This document shows, piece by piece, positions 51,723 to 62,193 of a stretch of 64,000 nucleotides of DNA. The notes below the pieces were generated by a model, which had not been told where the DNA came from, did no database searches, and worked only from the letters and a program-made list of their open reading frames with translations. The translations under genes were made by a program, and so were the position numbers. Position 1 is the first letter of the stretch. Every line of letters begins with the position of its first letter. Source of the stretch: Pedobacter sp. KBW06 (GTDB lineage Bacteria > Bacteroidota > Bacteroidia > Sphingobacteriales > Sphingobacteriaceae); contig NZ_QAJL01000001.1 in the NCBI RefSeq assembly GCF_003852525.1, positions 1,561,211-1,625,210 of the forward strand. Reading direction: 5' to 3'.

Positions 51723-54323
51723 TTAATCGTTATTGAGATTATTCAAGAACTGTTCCAAAGCATAATCATCAGGAATGAGTACTTCCCTGGCTTTACTACC
51801 TTCAAACGGGCCTACTACACCTGCAGCTTCCAGCTGATCGATGATTCTTCCTGCTCTATTGTAACCCAACTTCAACTTCCTCTGGATCAAAGAAGTAGAA
51901 CCCTGCTGATGCATCACAATTAAACGCGCAGCATCCTCAAACATCGCATCACGATCATGTGGATCGAAGTCCATTTTCGCAGATTCTGCAGCTTCATCAA
52001 TGTATTCAGGAAGCTGATAAGCCTCAGGATAGCCCCTTTGGTTACCGATAAATTCGGAAATACGGTCTACTTCAGGTGTATCAACGAAAGCACACTGCAA
52101 CCTGATCAGGTCATTTCCGGTCGACAATAACATATCTCCCCTACCAATCAGCTGATCAGCACCTCCACTATCAAGGATCGTTCTGGAGTCAATTTTCGAC
52201 AATACCCTGAAGGCAAGCCTGGCCGGGAAGTTGGCTTTAATCGTACCGGTAATAATGTTCACTGAAGGCCTTTGCGTTGCCAGTACCAGGTGAATCCCCA
52301 CAGCACGCGCCAACTGTGCCAAACGGGCAATTGGTGTTTCCACTTCCTTACCTGCAGTCATCATTAAATCGGCAAACTCGTCCACAATCAATACAATATA
52401 TGGAAGGAATCTATGCGAATTGTTTGGGTTTAGTTTTCTCTTGATAAACTTCTCATTGTACTCTTTCAGGTTTCTCACCTGCGCATCTTTTAACAGATCA
52501 TAACGCTGATCCATTTCAATACAAAGAGAGTTTAAGGTATTGATTACTTTCTTGGTATCTGTAATGATCGCATCTGCTTCTCCCGGCAGTTTGGCCAGGA
52601 AGTGACGCTCGATTTTATTAAATAGCGTTAACTCAACCTTTTTAGGATCGACCAAAACAAATTTCAGTTGTGAAGGGTGTTTCTTATAAAGCAGGGAAAC
52701 CAGAATAGAGTTAATCCCCACCGATTTACCTTGCCCTGTAGCCCCCGCCACCAATAAATGGGGCATTTTCGACAAATCTCCGATATAAACTTCATTGGAA
52801 ATTGTTTTACCCATCGCAATCGGTAGGTCCATTGTTGTGGTCTGGAATTTCTCTGTTGCAAGGATGCTGCGCATAGAAACCATTTCGGGATGCAGGTTAG
52901 GCACCTCAATACCGATCGTTCCTTTTCCTGGCATCGGCGCAATAATCCTGATTCCCAATGCCGCTAAACTTAAGGCAATATCATCTTCAAGGTTCTTAAT
53001 TTTCGAAATCCTTACTCCCGGAGCAGGAATGATCTCATATAAGGTAACCGTCGGCCCTATCGTCGCTTTAATTTTATCAATTTCTATATTGTAGTGATTC
53101 AGGGTCTCTACAATTTTATTCTTGTTCGCTTCCAGCTCATCCGCATTTACGGAGATTTTATTAGAGCCGTAGTTCTCTAACAAGTCCAGTGTCGGATACT
53201 TATAGCTGGAAAGGTCAAGTGTCGGATCGTAATTCCCGAACTGTTCAACCAACTCATCGGATTTAATCTCCTCTTCCGATTTCTCAATCACCAGTTCCAG
53301 TTCAGGTTCTTCTTCCTGCACTGGCGTAATCTCCATTGGAAGAGAAACGGCCACGGGAGCAGGTGGAACTACGACTGCAGGAGGGGGAGTAACATTCATT
53401 ACGTTAACCGGAGGTGCTACCGGCACAACTTCAGGAATGATTTCTTTTTCCAACTCACGTTCCTGTCTATCTTCGAATCTTGGAGAAGGATTCAGGACTA
53501 TGTTTTGCTCCTTCTTCCGGTCTCTGGCCAGGCGTTCGTTTACTGTAAACTCAACCGGTTCGGAACGAATTTCATTTTCTATTTCTACATCTTCAGGAAC
53601 ATCTGGGATGAAAGCTTCTTCCTTTTTCCTTTGTGGTAATTTAAAATCAATATTATAGGCAATGATAAGGATAGAAAGTCCCAGAAATACAATTAACCCT
53701 GCTACTCCGGCCTTACCAATCTGGGCGGTCAGCAACTTATTGGTCCAGAACCCGAATTCCCCTTCCATGAAATGTGGTGCATCACTGATAAAGGAATGTG
53801 CAAAACCAAGCGTCAAAGAGATAAATAGCAAAAAGAATAAGCTATAGCCTAAGGTTTTTTCAATGGAGAATATCTTCACCTTGAACAACAAGCGGTAACC
53901 AATTACAAAGAATACAAAAATGAATAAGAAGGAAGCTAATCCAAACCACTCATAAATGAACTGATGAGAAAGCAAAGCACCTATTTTACCCAGCCAGTTA
54001 GACACTACCGGAGTAATATTGACCTGTTGAAGTTCTTCGTATGTTTTAAAAAGATTGCCCCATCCCCCATTCGCATCAATCACATAACTATGGTCTTCCT
54101 GCCAGGTAAAAAGGTAGGAAGTAAAGGCGATCAGAAAATATAAGGCCATGATGACAAATACCAACCCAATGATCTTGAACAGCCTGCCATTCTGAAAATC
54201 AAGACGCGGCATAATGTTAAATCTCTCTCTGGCTGGTCCGGCTGCTGATGACTTTGAACTTTCCTTCTCCCCGGACTCGTTTTTAAATGAATTTGACCTG
54301 AATTGATTTCCCCTTACCGACAT
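51723..54323 (-). CDS. ftsK: FtsK/SpoIIIE DNA translocase
   Basis: 866 residues. Four N-terminal TM helices (about 45-220), an acidic Pro/Val-rich linker (about 235-360), the alpha-beta motor with Walker A GATGQGKSVGINSILVSLL and Walker B YIVLIVDEFADLMM, and a C-terminal gamma winged helix (QRKLKLGYNRAGRIIDQLEAAGVVG). It moves DNA at the division septum during chromosome segregation. The linker is much shorter than in E. coli. An exact -7 box lies 26 bp upstream. Confidence 0.96.
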   Translation of the reverse strand: MSVRGNQFRSNSFKNESGEKESSKSSAAGPARERFNIMPRLDFQNGRLFKIIGLVFVIMALYFLIAFTSYLFTWQEDHSYVIDANGGWGNLFKTYEELQQVNITPVVSNWLGKIGALLSHQFIYEWFGLASFLFIFVFFVIGYRLLFKVKIFSIEKTLGYSLFFLLFISLTLGFAHSFISDAPHFMEGEFGFWTNKLLTAQIGKAGVAGLIVFLGLSILIIAYNIDFKLPQRKKEEAFIPDVPEDVEIENEIRSEPVEFTVNERLARDRKKEQNIVLNPSPRFEDRQERELEKEIIPEVVPVAPPVNVMNVTPPPAVVVPPAPVAVSLPMEITPVQEEEPELELVIEKSEEEIKSDELVEQFGNYDPTLDLSSYKYPTLDLLENYGSNKISVNADELEANKNKIVETLNHYNIEIDKIKATIGPTVTLYEIIPAPGVRISKIKNLEDDIALSLAALGIRIIAPMPGKGTIGIEVPNLHPEMVSMRSILATEKFQTTTMDLPIAMGKTISNEVYIGDLSKMPHLLVAGATGQGKSVGINSILVSLLYKKHPSQLKFVLVDPKKVELTLFNKIERHFLAKLPGEADAIITDTKKVINTLNSLCIEMDQRYDLLKDAQVRNLKEYNEKFIKRKLNPNNSHRFLPYIVLIVDEFADLMMTAGKEVETPIARLAQLARAVGIHLVLATQRPSVNIITGTIKANFPARLAFRVLSKIDSRTILDSGGADQLIGRGDMLLSTGNDLIRLQCAFVDTPEVDRISEFIGNQRGYPEAYQLPEYIDEAAESAKMDFDPHDRDAMFEDAARLIVMHQQGSTSLIQRKLKLGYNRAGRIIDQLEAAGVVGPFEGSKAREVLIPDDYALEQFLNNLNND

Positions 54324-54348
54324 TTTTCGCGACTAATATTATAATCAA

Positions 54349-54356
54349 CAAATATA
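54349..54356 (-). promoter_or_regulatory. -7 box of ftsK
   Basis: CAAATATA on the plus strand reads TATATTTG on the minus strand, matching TAnnTTTG. Confidence 0.5.
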
Positions 54357-54544
54357 AAACATATAGTTGTATGTACTAAGTTATTATAAATACATTTAAA
54401 CCTGAACATATTAAACAATTTTTATTGCCTGCATAAATAGATACACAAATTTATTTTCACATCCCGGTTAAACCTTATAAAACCATTGTAGTCATATACA
54501 TAGCGTTTGAGTTTTAATTAGAAATAAGTTTTGTTTTAAGGTAC
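54357..54544. other. AT-rich gap upstream of an orphan terminator
   Basis: No protein frame is convincing. A weak plus-strand promoter may exist near 54506-54533 (TTTG, then AAGTTTTG). See the terminator that follows. Confidence 0.35.
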
Positions 54545-54580
54545 TCCCGCCAGATATTTTTATCTGACGGGATTTTTTTT
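54545..54580 (+). terminator. Orphan plus-strand intrinsic terminator
   Basis: TCCCG-C-CAGATA and TATCTG-A-CGGGA form an 11-bp stem with one mismatch and a TTTT loop, then eight Ts. The nearest plus-strand gene upstream ends at 49978, so it does not terminate a known gene; it suggests a small RNA or an attenuated leader for the ankyrin gene. Confidence 0.75.
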
Positions 54581-54642
54581 GCCCTCATATCATTTTAAAT
54601 TTGTTATTTTATTTCTGTATTTTAAGACATCTAAACCTAACA

Positions 54643-55293
54643 ATGGACATCTCTCAGCTTGAAACATTAATAGAAACAGATAAGAAACAAGAAATTTCAG
54701 ACTTGTTAAGCAGACATCCTGAATTGACAACAAAAGAAACCAGTCATGGGGTATCTCCTGTTTTATTGGCCTGTTATTATAAAAAACCGGTCATCGCTGG
54801 CTTAATTGCTGGTTTTTCCAAGCACATTACCATTTTTGAAGCCTGCGCCTTAGGCAAATTTCAAGAAACGGCTGACCTGATTAACGAGAATCCGGAACTA
54901 ATCAATTCTTTCTCCAGAGATGGCTTTACCCCTCTTGGATTAGCGGCCTATTTTGGTCATGAAGAGATCAGCAGATTACTCATTTCAAAAGGCGCTTCCG
55001 TAAATACGGCAGCCAATAATGGATTTAATGTATTCCCGATTCATTCTGCTGTTGCAGCCAGAAGTTACAACATTACCAAAATGCTATTGGAAGCAGGGGC
55101 CGAAGTAAACGTGAAGCAACAAGCCGGTTTTACAGCCTTACATGCAGCTGCACAAACTGGTAATATAGAGCTGATCGTGCTGTTACTGGAATATGCGGCC
55201 GATTTAAACGTACGAATGGAAGGCGGAAAACTCCCTGCAGACCTTGCGGAAGAAAAGGGTTTTGCGGAAATTGCGGCTATTCTTAAAATTTAA
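54643..55293 (+). CDS. Ankyrin-repeat protein
   Basis: 216 residues from the ATG at 54643 (an earlier ATG at 54601 adds a poor N-terminus). Five or so ankyrin repeats: DGFTPLGLAAYFGHEEISRLLISKGASVN, NGFNVFPIHSAVAARSYNITKMLLEAGAEVN and AGFTALHAAAQTGNIELIVLLLEYAADLN. Cytosolic, a protein-protein interaction scaffold with unknown partners. Its 3' end overlaps the convergent PspC gene by 4 bp. Confidence 0.93.
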   Translation: MDISQLETLIETDKKQEISDLLSRHPELTTKETSHGVSPVLLACYYKKPVIAGLIAGFSKHITIFEACALGKFQETADLINENPELINSFSRDGFTPLGLAAYFGHEEISRLLISKGASVNTAANNGFNVFPIHSAVAARSYNITKMLLEAGAEVNVKQQAGFTALHAAAQTGNIELIVLLLEYAADLNVRMEGGKLPADLAEEKGFAEIAAILKI

Positions 55294-55514
55294 TCGGCAT
55301 CCCAGAAACGCAACCTGATTTTTTTTATGTAGTGCCTCACATCAAGAACCAGTGCGGCAAGGATATAAAATATGATGGGAAAGCCTACTGCTAAAAACGA
55401 AGAGTATATAAAAAACAACCTGATTTTGCTGATCGACATATCGAGCCGCTCTGCCAGGTAGGTACAAACCCCAAAACTCTGTTTTTCAAAAAATGTAATG
55501 ATTCGCTGGAACAT
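55290..55514 (-). CDS. PspC-domain membrane protein
   Basis: 74 residues: FEKQSFGVCTYLAERLDMSISKIRLFFIYSSFLAVGFPIIFYILAALVL is the PspC fold with a hydrophobic hairpin. PspC proteins sense membrane stress. Here it is the short Bacteroidota type without other domains. It lies one base downstream of the DUF2851 gene, so it is co-transcribed. Confidence 0.88.
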   Translation of the reverse strand: MFQRIITFFEKQSFGVCTYLAERLDMSISKIRLFFIYSSFLAVGFPIIFYILAALVLDVRHYIKKIRLRFWDAD

Positions 55515-55515
55515 G

Positions 55516-56796
55516 TTATTTGTTTAATATCTTAATTCCGATACCACAATTTAAGCATTTTTTTTGAGCACAATAGTATTTATTTAATTGGAGCAGTGCC
55601 TGAGAAAAAAAAGCACTTTCAACGATAAGGCCTGAATCTCTGTACCAGCCGATAATTACATTATTTTCTGCAGGTATCTGCTCTAAAAATTTTATGGCCC
55701 GACTGACCAGTTGCGGCTGATCCGCATACTTACCGTAAGAAAACAGAAAAAGAGAAATGACATTAATAATCAAATGATAGACAGATCTTTTTCCCAGCTG
55801 CAATTTCACTTTTTCCGTCTCTTTCTGGAAATGATAATGGTTAAGCCAGTAAGGATTAACCGGGAGTTTTTCCAAATGCTTAACCAGATCCGGTAGCTCC
55901 CTGATCTCCAGTACCCTCGAAAATAAACGATCAGAAATCACCATAAGCCCACAGAATTGCGCCAGTCTAAGTGTAGGAAAGTTCTGCGGCCGCATTCTTA
56001 GAAAGCGCCAGGCACCTAACCCGATCGGCTTCAACGCGTATTTCTTTTGCAGGAAAAGGTATTCTTTTTTTAGTTTCCGGGGATATTCATCTTTGAAAGA
56101 TCCCGACAAAAATCCCGCCTGTCCAAAAATCAGCGCTTCTACTTGCAATGCATTATCCAGGTGTTTTCTGAGAATCTGAAGCGGCAGCGCGTCTGCAAGG
56201 AGCTCGAAAGGGATTTCGTTGACCTTAAATCCAAAGCTTTTGGCCATAAAATGATAAAAAGTACACTCCCAATCGCCCCTTAACCGGATTAATTTGTCCA
56301 GTACCAATGCCGATTTCTGTTCCAGGCGTTCCACCATCATCCTTGATAAAAATCCATTGACAATTAAGGGCTCTACTTCCCGGATTTGTTTTTCACAAGG
56401 AAAGCGGCTGACTACATTCATCAGTTGATGATAATGAACCAAAAGATGTTCCGGAAGCAGGTGTTCCAGAATAAGTACCGGAATCTGACTGCCGTCCTTT
56501 CTGTAAATTGGTCGGTCATATTGATAAACCACATGCAAAATCACCGCATCGTAAGCCGGATCATCCTGATGGCCGTGCAGAAACCAATCCGAAGATTTGA
56601 TATGAATTTCTATATCGCCAACCCAGGTTATCTCCCCTATTGATAGTTTGGCATAGTTAAAGTCAGGTCCTGCATTTTTATTGTACATACCCGGATTCAA
56701 TATCCGCAAAGGCTCTCCTGCGATACAAAACAAGTCTAATGTCTTGTATAGCCTGAATTGCCAGATAAAATGTAGGAAATTTTCGGAAAAGCTCAT
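55516..56796 (-). CDS. DUF2851 family protein
   Basis: 426 residues. Matches DUF2851, a Bacteroidota-enriched cytosolic family: opening SENFLHFIWQFRLYKTLDLFC, GEPLRILNPGMYNKNAGPDF, GDIEIHIKSSDWFLHGH, and a C-terminal KYYCAQKKCLNCGIGIKILNK with a Cys-rich end that may bind metal. The N-terminal IHIKSSDW part resembles nuclease-like folds, but no activity is established. It is the first gene of a pair with PspC. Confidence 0.88.
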   Translation of the reverse strand: MSFSENFLHFIWQFRLYKTLDLFCIAGEPLRILNPGMYNKNAGPDFNYAKLSIGEITWVGDIEIHIKSSDWFLHGHQDDPAYDAVILHVVYQYDRPIYRKDGSQIPVLILEHLLPEHLLVHYHQLMNVVSRFPCEKQIREVEPLIVNGFLSRMMVERLEQKSALVLDKLIRLRGDWECTFYHFMAKSFGFKVNEIPFELLADALPLQILRKHLDNALQVEALIFGQAGFLSGSFKDEYPRKLKKEYLFLQKKYALKPIGLGAWRFLRMRPQNFPTLRLAQFCGLMVISDRLFSRVLEIRELPDLVKHLEKLPVNPYWLNHYHFQKETEKVKLQLGKRSVYHLIINVISLFLFSYGKYADQPQLVSRAIKFLEQIPAENNVIIGWYRDSGLIVESAFFSQALLQLNKYYCAQKKCLNCGIGIKILNK

Positions 56797-56840
56797 TGAG
56801 CCTAATTTAACTATAAAGAATTAAATTATCACAAAATGAG

Positions 56841-57737
56841 CTACACTTTTTGTCTTTTGTAATTTGTAATAAATACGCCGAGGATAATCAGCACCGTAGC
56901 AATCAGAATGTCAATTGTGATCACCTCATCAAGAATCAGCCATCCCAGGAACAAAGCGATCACGGTGTTAAAATAGGTTAAGATCGAAACCTCTGTCGCC
57001 GTTACTCTTTTCAAGGCATAATGGTAGCAGAAAAAGGTAAACACTGAGCCAAAAACAGCGAGATAGGTCACCGCCATCAGACTACGTCCGGTCCAGTTCT
57101 CCAGTGCAATGCTGTCGGAAAACAGGAAAGCCAGAATAAATTGAACCACTGCAGAGAAGACAAACTGGTAAAACAGATCCAGGAAGATATGATCTGATTT
57201 ATGGTTGTTCTTTTTTACGTAAACTGTACCGATGGTCCATCCACTGATGGCAAAGCAAAGGAACATGATTCCTGTTTTATAATTCGGGTCCAGCAATTCG
57301 CTGATCCCTTCTCTAAAAATAAAAGCGACCCCCAGAAAGCCAATTATCACGCCTAAAAACCCTTTCCAGGAAGGTTTCTGCAGGCCAACCAATACGCAGG
57401 CAATAAACACAAACAAGGGGTTTAATGCATTTAGCAATGAGGTTAATCCACTGGGAATGGTTTGTTCGGCTACGGTAGTCATCCCGTTTGCCATCACAAT
57501 CATCAATGTAGACAAGATCATTTGACGCCTGAAATAAGGCCAGCCTTTCCAGACCAGTTCCTTTTTCCGGATCAAAATGACCAGTAAAATAAGGGAAGCA
57601 ATGGTTTGCCGCATGGCAGCTACAAACCAGGGTGGAATGGTTTCCACTGCCACCCTGATTCCAAGATAAGTCGTTCCCCAGACAATGGCAACGACTAATA
57701 ACGCACCAATAAGCTTTAAATCGGTTTTTTGGGTCAT
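56841..57737 (-). CDS. EamA/DMT-family transporter
   Basis: 298 residues with ten hydrophobic helices in two EamA repeats: [25 protein letters not shown] and the second starting near [24 protein letters not shown]. Drug/metabolite transporters export or import small molecules; the substrate is unknown. Its start overlaps the pyrF stop by 4 bp, so it is translationally coupled to pyrF. Confidence 0.9.
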   Translation of the reverse strand: MTQKTDLKLIGALLVVAIVWGTTYLGIRVAVETIPPWFVAAMRQTIASLILLVILIRKKELVWKGWPYFRRQMILSTLMIVMANGMTTVAEQTIPSGLTSLLNALNPLFVFIACVLVGLQKPSWKGFLGVIIGFLGVAFIFREGISELLDPNYKTGIMFLCFAISGWTIGTVYVKKNNHKSDHIFLDLFYQFVFSAVVQFILAFLFSDSIALENWTGRSLMAVTYLAVFGSVFTFFCYHYALKRVTATEVSILTYFNTVIALFLGWLILDEVITIDILIATVLIILGVFITNYKRQKV

Positions 57738-58564
57738 ATCAATTTCGCAGATGCTAAAATCTGCTCCATCTCCTGTTGTAATTTAAGTGCCTCTGCTCTG
57801 GCGCGTTCGGCAAAATCTTCTCCATTACTGGCGTAGATGATTCCTCTTGCTGAATTCACCAATAGTCCGCATTCCTTATTCAGTCCATATTCGCAAACAT
57901 CTGCAAGACTTCCTCCCTGTGCACCAACACCTGGCACCAACAGGAAATTATCCGGAGCCAGCCTTCTGATGTTTTCAAATTCCGCTCCCCGTGTTGCTCC
58001 AACTACATACATCAGTTGCTCACTATCTGCCCATTGGGAAGAAATACGGATCACTTCTTCATACAGTTTTCCTTCAGGAGTCTGGTGCAGCTGGAAATCA
58101 CTATGACCTGCATTAGAGGTCAGCGCCAGCAGGATCACCCATTTATCTTTATGGTTGAGGAAGGGCCCTACTGAATCTTTGCCCATATATGGTGCAACCG
58201 TAATCGCATCAAAACTCATATCAGACTTCGCTTCATTGAAAAAAGCATCAGCATACATGGCCGAAGTATTTCCGATATCTCCCCTTTTTGCATCCGCAAT
58301 GGTAAAGATATCTTTAGGAATATATTGCCAGGTTTTGATCAGTGTTTCCCATCCTTTCAATCCCATAGATTCAAAGAAAGCAGTGTTAGGTTTATAAGCC
58401 ACACATAGATCTTTAGTTGCATCAATGATCTGCTTATTAAATTCTAAAACCGGATTTTCATATTTTAAGAGGTGTTTAGGGATATTCTCCAATACTGGAT
58501 CCAAGCCAACACACAAAAAAGATTTTTTTAATTGAATCTGCTCAAATAGCTGTTTTTTATTCAT
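57734..58564 (-). CDS. pyrF: Orotidine 5'-phosphate decarboxylase (type 2)
   Basis: 276 residues. Final step of UMP synthesis. Motifs: [48 protein letters not shown] (the D-K-D active-site group), GVGAQGG and [11 protein letters not shown]. The length and the [12 protein letters not shown] signature mark the long type-2 form. It is the first gene of a pyrF-EamA pair. Confidence 0.96.
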   Translation of the reverse strand: MNKKQLFEQIQLKKSFLCVGLDPVLENIPKHLLKYENPVLEFNKQIIDATKDLCVAYKPNTAFFESMGLKGWETLIKTWQYIPKDIFTIADAKRGDIGNTSAMYADAFFNEAKSDMSFDAITVAPYMGKDSVGPFLNHKDKWVILLALTSNAGHSDFQLHQTPEGKLYEEVIRISSQWADSEQLMYVVGATRGAEFENIRRLAPDNFLLVPGVGAQGGSLADVCEYGLNKECGLLVNSARGIIYASNGEDFAERARAEALKLQQEMEQILASAKLI

Positions 58565-58836
58565 CTATGGGTAATTTTGTGTGCAAAGATGCCAAATTTC
58601 AGCTTGATATAAGGCTTCTTTTTAAACTTTTAAATGTAATTTTTATAAACATTTTTAACTTTTCCTTGGAGATTAATTTACAAATACATACAATTGTAGC
58701 GTAATTCCCTAAAGTTTATCTGACCATTCCAGAAAATCTCAATAAAATTTTGTTCCATACCATCTTTTATAAACGCATTTTTTGCTCTGTTCATTGGATA
58801 AATACTTTTTTTTAAAAAATTCTCTACACCTATATA

Positions 58837-60525
58837 ATGTTTAATAAAACAGAATTAAATGAAAAACTCACCGCCGAATTGCGTGAGATTGCTAAAACTC
58901 AAGGTATCCTAAATGCTGATGAGTTGCGTAAAGCTGAACTGGTTGAAATTATCGCTCAAATCACCGAACAGCAGCAAAGTGTTGAATCCATTGAAGGCGA
59001 AGTGCCTGCAAAAGTGACAAAAACAAAAGCTGTAAAGGAAAATGCTGCTGAAAAAACAACCAGAAAAAGGATCAGAATAACGCCTAAAGAGGAAGAAGAA
59101 AGCAAGAACAACAACTTTAACAGGGCATCATTATTTGACGATCAGCCAGCTCAGGCAGCACCTGCTAAAGAAGAGAAAAAAATATCGGCTCAAGCCAAAG
59201 TGGTGGCAGAAGCTCCGGAAACTGCTACAGAAGTCCTTTCTGAACCGAAAGAAGAAGCTGTTGCTGCTCCGGCACCGGAGATCAAAAAACACCGTCCCGT
59301 AAGAGACGAAAACAGGGCTCCTAAAAACCCGAATAACAATAACAACAACACCGGAAATAACAACGGTGGAAATCAAAAACAAAACGAAAACAGCTACTCC
59401 AACCTGGATTTCGACAATACCATCACCAATGAAGGGGTATTAGAGATCATGCCAGACGGATATGGCTTTTTAAGGTCTGCTGATTACAATTACCTGTCTT
59501 CACCGGATGATATTTATGTGTCTCAGTCACAAATCAAATTATTTGGTTTAAAAACCGGTGATACAGTAAAAGGAAGCATCAGACCTCCGAAAGAAGGTGA
59601 AAAATATTTCCCATTGGTAAGGGTAGAAACCATCAACGGACGTTTACCTGCTGATGTAAGGGACCGTGTTCCTTTTGACTACCTGACGCCTTTGTTCCCA
59701 ACTGAAAGGTTAAATCTTTTCACAGAAAGCAATAACTACTCGACCAGGATTATCGATCTATTTACCCCAATAGGTAAAGGACAACGTGGTCTGATTGTGG
59801 CACAGCCTAAAACCGGTAAAACGAATTTATTAAAAGAAGTAGCCAATGCCATTGCCAAAAATCACCCTGAAGTTTACCTGATCATTCTATTGATTGATGA
59901 GCGTCCGGAAGAGGTAACAGATATGGCAAGAAGCGTAAGAGCAGAAGTAATTGCTTCTACTTTTGATGAGCCGGCAGAAAGACATGTAAAGATTGCCAAC
60001 ATTGTACTTGAAAAAGCAAAACGTCTGGTAGAATGTGGTCATGATGTAGTGATTCTTTTAGATTCCATTACCAGATTAGCCAGAGCTTACAATACGACTG
60101 CCCCTGCTTCAGGAAAAATACTATCAGGTGGTGTGGATGCAAATGCATTGCACAAGCCTAAACGTTTCTTCGGTGCGGCACGTAACATCGAAAGAGGTGG
60201 TTCCTTAACCATTCTTGCAACTGCTTTAACAGATACAGGATCTAAAATGGATGAGGTGATCTTTGAAGAATTTAAAGGTACCGGTAACATGGAGCTTCAA
60301 CTGGATCGTAAACTATCGAACAAACGGATCTTCCCTGCGATTGACATCACTGCTTCAAGTACACGTAGAGATGATTTACTGCACGACAGAGACACGTTAC
60401 AACGTGTTTGGATCTTGCGTAACCACCTTGCAGACATGAATGCTCAGGAAGCGATGGAATTTGTACAGCAACAAATCAGAAATACGAAGACCAACGAAGA
60501 GTTCTTAATTTCCATGAATAGCTAA
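58837..60525 (+). CDS. rho: Transcription termination factor Rho
   Basis: 562 residues, much longer than the E. coli 419. The N-terminal Rho_N (1-45, [26 protein letters not shown]) is followed by a low-complexity Lys/Glu then Asn-rich insert (about 50-190), the Rho RNA-binding CSD ([30 protein letters not shown]) and the ATPase with Walker [12 protein letters not shown] and [15 protein letters not shown]. It stops transcription at Rho-dependent sites. The insert is a known trait of Bacteroidota Rho. Confidence 0.97.
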   Translation: MFNKTELNEKLTAELREIAKTQGILNADELRKAELVEIIAQITEQQQSVESIEGEVPAKVTKTKAVKENAAEKTTRKRIRITPKEEEESKNNNFNRASLFDDQPAQAAPAKEEKKISAQAKVVAEAPETATEVLSEPKEEAVAAPAPEIKKHRPVRDENRAPKNPNNNNNNTGNNNGGNQKQNENSYSNLDFDNTITNEGVLEIMPDGYGFLRSADYNYLSSPDDIYVSQSQIKLFGLKTGDTVKGSIRPPKEGEKYFPLVRVETINGRLPADVRDRVPFDYLTPLFPTERLNLFTESNNYSTRIIDLFTPIGKGQRGLIVAQPKTGKTNLLKEVANAIAKNHPEVYLIILLIDERPEEVTDMARSVRAEVIASTFDEPAERHVKIANIVLEKAKRLVECGHDVVILLDSITRLARAYNTTAPASGKILSGGVDANALHKPKRFFGAARNIERGGSLTILATALTDTGSKMDEVIFEEFKGTGNMELQLDRKLSNKRIFPAIDITASSTRRDDLLHDRDTLQRVWILRNHLADMNAQEAMEFVQQQIRNTKTNEEFLISMNS

Positions 60526-60545
60526 TTCATCAGAAAAGCTTTTAA

Positions 60546-61250
60546 ATGATAATTAAACAGATCCCCAATGCCATTACTTCCGCGAACCTGTTCACCGGAT
60601 GTATTGGTATTGTTTTCGCTTTTAACCAGGATTTAAGGTCTGCTGCTTTGTGCATCCTTATTTCCCTGATCATCGACTTTTTTGATGGCTTTGCCGCCCG
60701 CCTGCTGAACGTAAGCGGGCCTATGGGTAAAGAACTGGATTCCCTGGCAGATATGGTGAGCTTTGGGGTATTGCCTTCGGTGATCCTCTTTCATATGGCT
60801 CCAAAGTCCTTTTTCGGTTATACAGAATTCCCTATACTTTCCTATCTCGCATTTTTTGTAGCGGTATTTTCGGCTTACCGCCTCGCAAAATTCAACCTTG
60901 ACACGCGTCAAACTGATAAATTCATAGGCGTTCCAACGCCTGCAATTTCCGCAGTAATTGCCTCCGTACCATTCATTTACGAAAGTGACACTTTTTATTT
61001 TGACAGCTCGACGCTTACAGTAGTGTTATACCTGGCATTTATTCCTCTGGTATGTTACCTGCTGATCAGCGAGCTTCCATTGATTGCACTAAAGTTTAAA
61101 AGCTTTGGTTTTGCAGAAAACAAATTCAGGTATATTCTAATGTTATCAGCAGTTGTATTACTGCTGATCTTTAAGTTTGCGGGGATCCCGCTGATTCTGC
61201 TGCTCTATATCCTGTTATCCATCATAGAACAAAAAACGGCTAAAATTTAA
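60546..61250 (+). CDS. pssA: CDP-diacylglycerol-serine O-phosphatidyltransferase
   Basis: 234 residues, several TM helices. The CDP-alcohol phosphotransferase motif DGFAARLLNVSGPMGKELDSLAD is complete. It makes phosphatidylserine, the precursor of phosphatidylethanolamine. It follows rho by 20 bp. Its stop overlaps the convergent Hpt stop region in a hairpin. Confidence 0.95.
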   Translation: MIIKQIPNAITSANLFTGCIGIVFAFNQDLRSAALCILISLIIDFFDGFAARLLNVSGPMGKELDSLADMVSFGVLPSVILFHMAPKSFFGYTEFPILSYLAFFVAVFSAYRLAKFNLDTRQTDKFIGVPTPAISAVIASVPFIYESDTFYFDSSTLTVVLYLAFIPLVCYLLISELPLIALKFKSFGFAENKFRYILMLSAVVLLLIFKFAGIPLILLLYILLSIIEQKTAKI

Positions 61251-61260
61251 AGCCGTTTTT
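61231..61260. terminator. Bidirectional hairpin over pssA and Hpt stops
   Basis: AAAAAACGGCT and AGCCGTTTTT arms with both stop codons in or beside the loop; the A- and T-runs permit termination of both converging transcripts. Confidence 0.75.
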
Positions 61261-61627
61261 CCAGTTCTGCCTTGGACTGATCCAGTTGTTTATATAAAAT
61301 TTCCACGAAATCACAGACTTCCCTGAAGGCCTTTGGCAACTCGTCCACACGGGTCAGTTCTCTTGCATTCCGCTCCATCATTTGCATATGCTCTCTGGCA
61401 TCATTACGCCCCACATACGCAAACGTAGGTTTTATTTTATGTGCACAGCTTGACGCCCTTGCCCAATCCTTATCTGCAATGGCCTTTCCTAAGTCCGCCA
61501 CATAGGCAGGAGTCTGAGCCTTAAACAGGTCAAGCATTTCTATAATAAATTCAGCACTATCTCCGGACATATCCCTCAGGTACGAGAGATCCAGAGGTTC
61601 GTTATTTTTAATTGGGTCGATCATCAA
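61247..61627 (-). CDS. Orphan Hpt phosphotransfer protein
   Basis: 126 residues, one Hpt four-helix domain. The phospho-accepting His63 lies in SSCAHKIKPTFAYVG; the opening MSGDSAEFIIEMLDLFKAQTP is the usual first helix. No kinase or receiver is adjacent, so its partners are elsewhere in the genome. It starts 14 bp after folK and overlaps pssA by 4 bp convergently. Confidence 0.9.
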   Translation of the reverse strand: MMIDPIKNNEPLDLSYLRDMSGDSAEFIIEMLDLFKAQTPAYVADLGKAIADKDWARASSCAHKIKPTFAYVGRNDAREHMQMMERNARELTRVDELPKAFREVCDFVEILYKQLDQSKAELEKRL

Positions 61628-61641
61628 ACAAAACTAATAAA

Positions 61642-62136
61642 TTAAATTTTTGTTACAGTTAAATTATCATCTAAGATACCTAATATTTCTGATACAGTCT
61701 TCTTAAGAATGGGATGAATTACTTCTCCTGCAATCTCCGTTAATGGTTCGAGAACAAATCTTCTGTATTGCATCTGAGGATGAGGGATTTGAAGTTCGGC
61801 ACCAAGATTTACAATCTGGTCGGCAAACAGGATTACATCAATATCAATTAAGCGGGAACCCCATTTCTCTTTTCGGATCCTCCCCAGCTCCGCTTCAATT
61901 CTCAACACTTCCTGCAATACTTGCAGTGGCGATAAAGTCGTATTTACACCTACCGCCATGTTCAGGAACGAAGGCTGATCGGCCTTTCCCCAGGCGGCAG
62001 TTTCATAAACCGAAGACCTGGAAAACACAGCACCTACCTTATTTTCAATTTGTTCAACCGCCTCTGTCAGCAGCATTTCCCGATCCCCTAAATTACTTCC
62101 CAGTAACAAATAAACATTTTTACTATCCAACTGCAT
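61642..62136 (-). CDS. folK: 2-amino-4-hydroxy-6-hydroxymethyldihydropteridine pyrophosphokinase
   Basis: 164 residues. Folate pathway kinase that pyrophosphorylates 6-hydroxymethyl-dihydropterin. Motifs: VYLLLGSNLGDREMLL, SSVYETAAWGKADQPSFLNMAV, RKEKWGSRLIDIDVILFADQ and LQIPHPQMQYRRFVLEPL, all typical of HPPK. It is the first gene of a folK-Hpt pair and is divergent from sppA with a 57-bp gap. Confidence 0.95.
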   Translation of the reverse strand: MQLDSKNVYLLLGSNLGDREMLLTEAVEQIENKVGAVFSRSSVYETAAWGKADQPSFLNMAVGVNTTLSPLQVLQEVLRIEAELGRIRKEKWGSRLIDIDVILFADQIVNLGAELQIPHPQMQYRRFVLEPLTEIAGEVIHPILKKTVSEILGILDDNLTVTKI

Positions 62137-62193
62137 ATAAAAGCCTCAGGCATTTTTTTACCTATATTTACAAATTAAATATTTAACCGTCAA

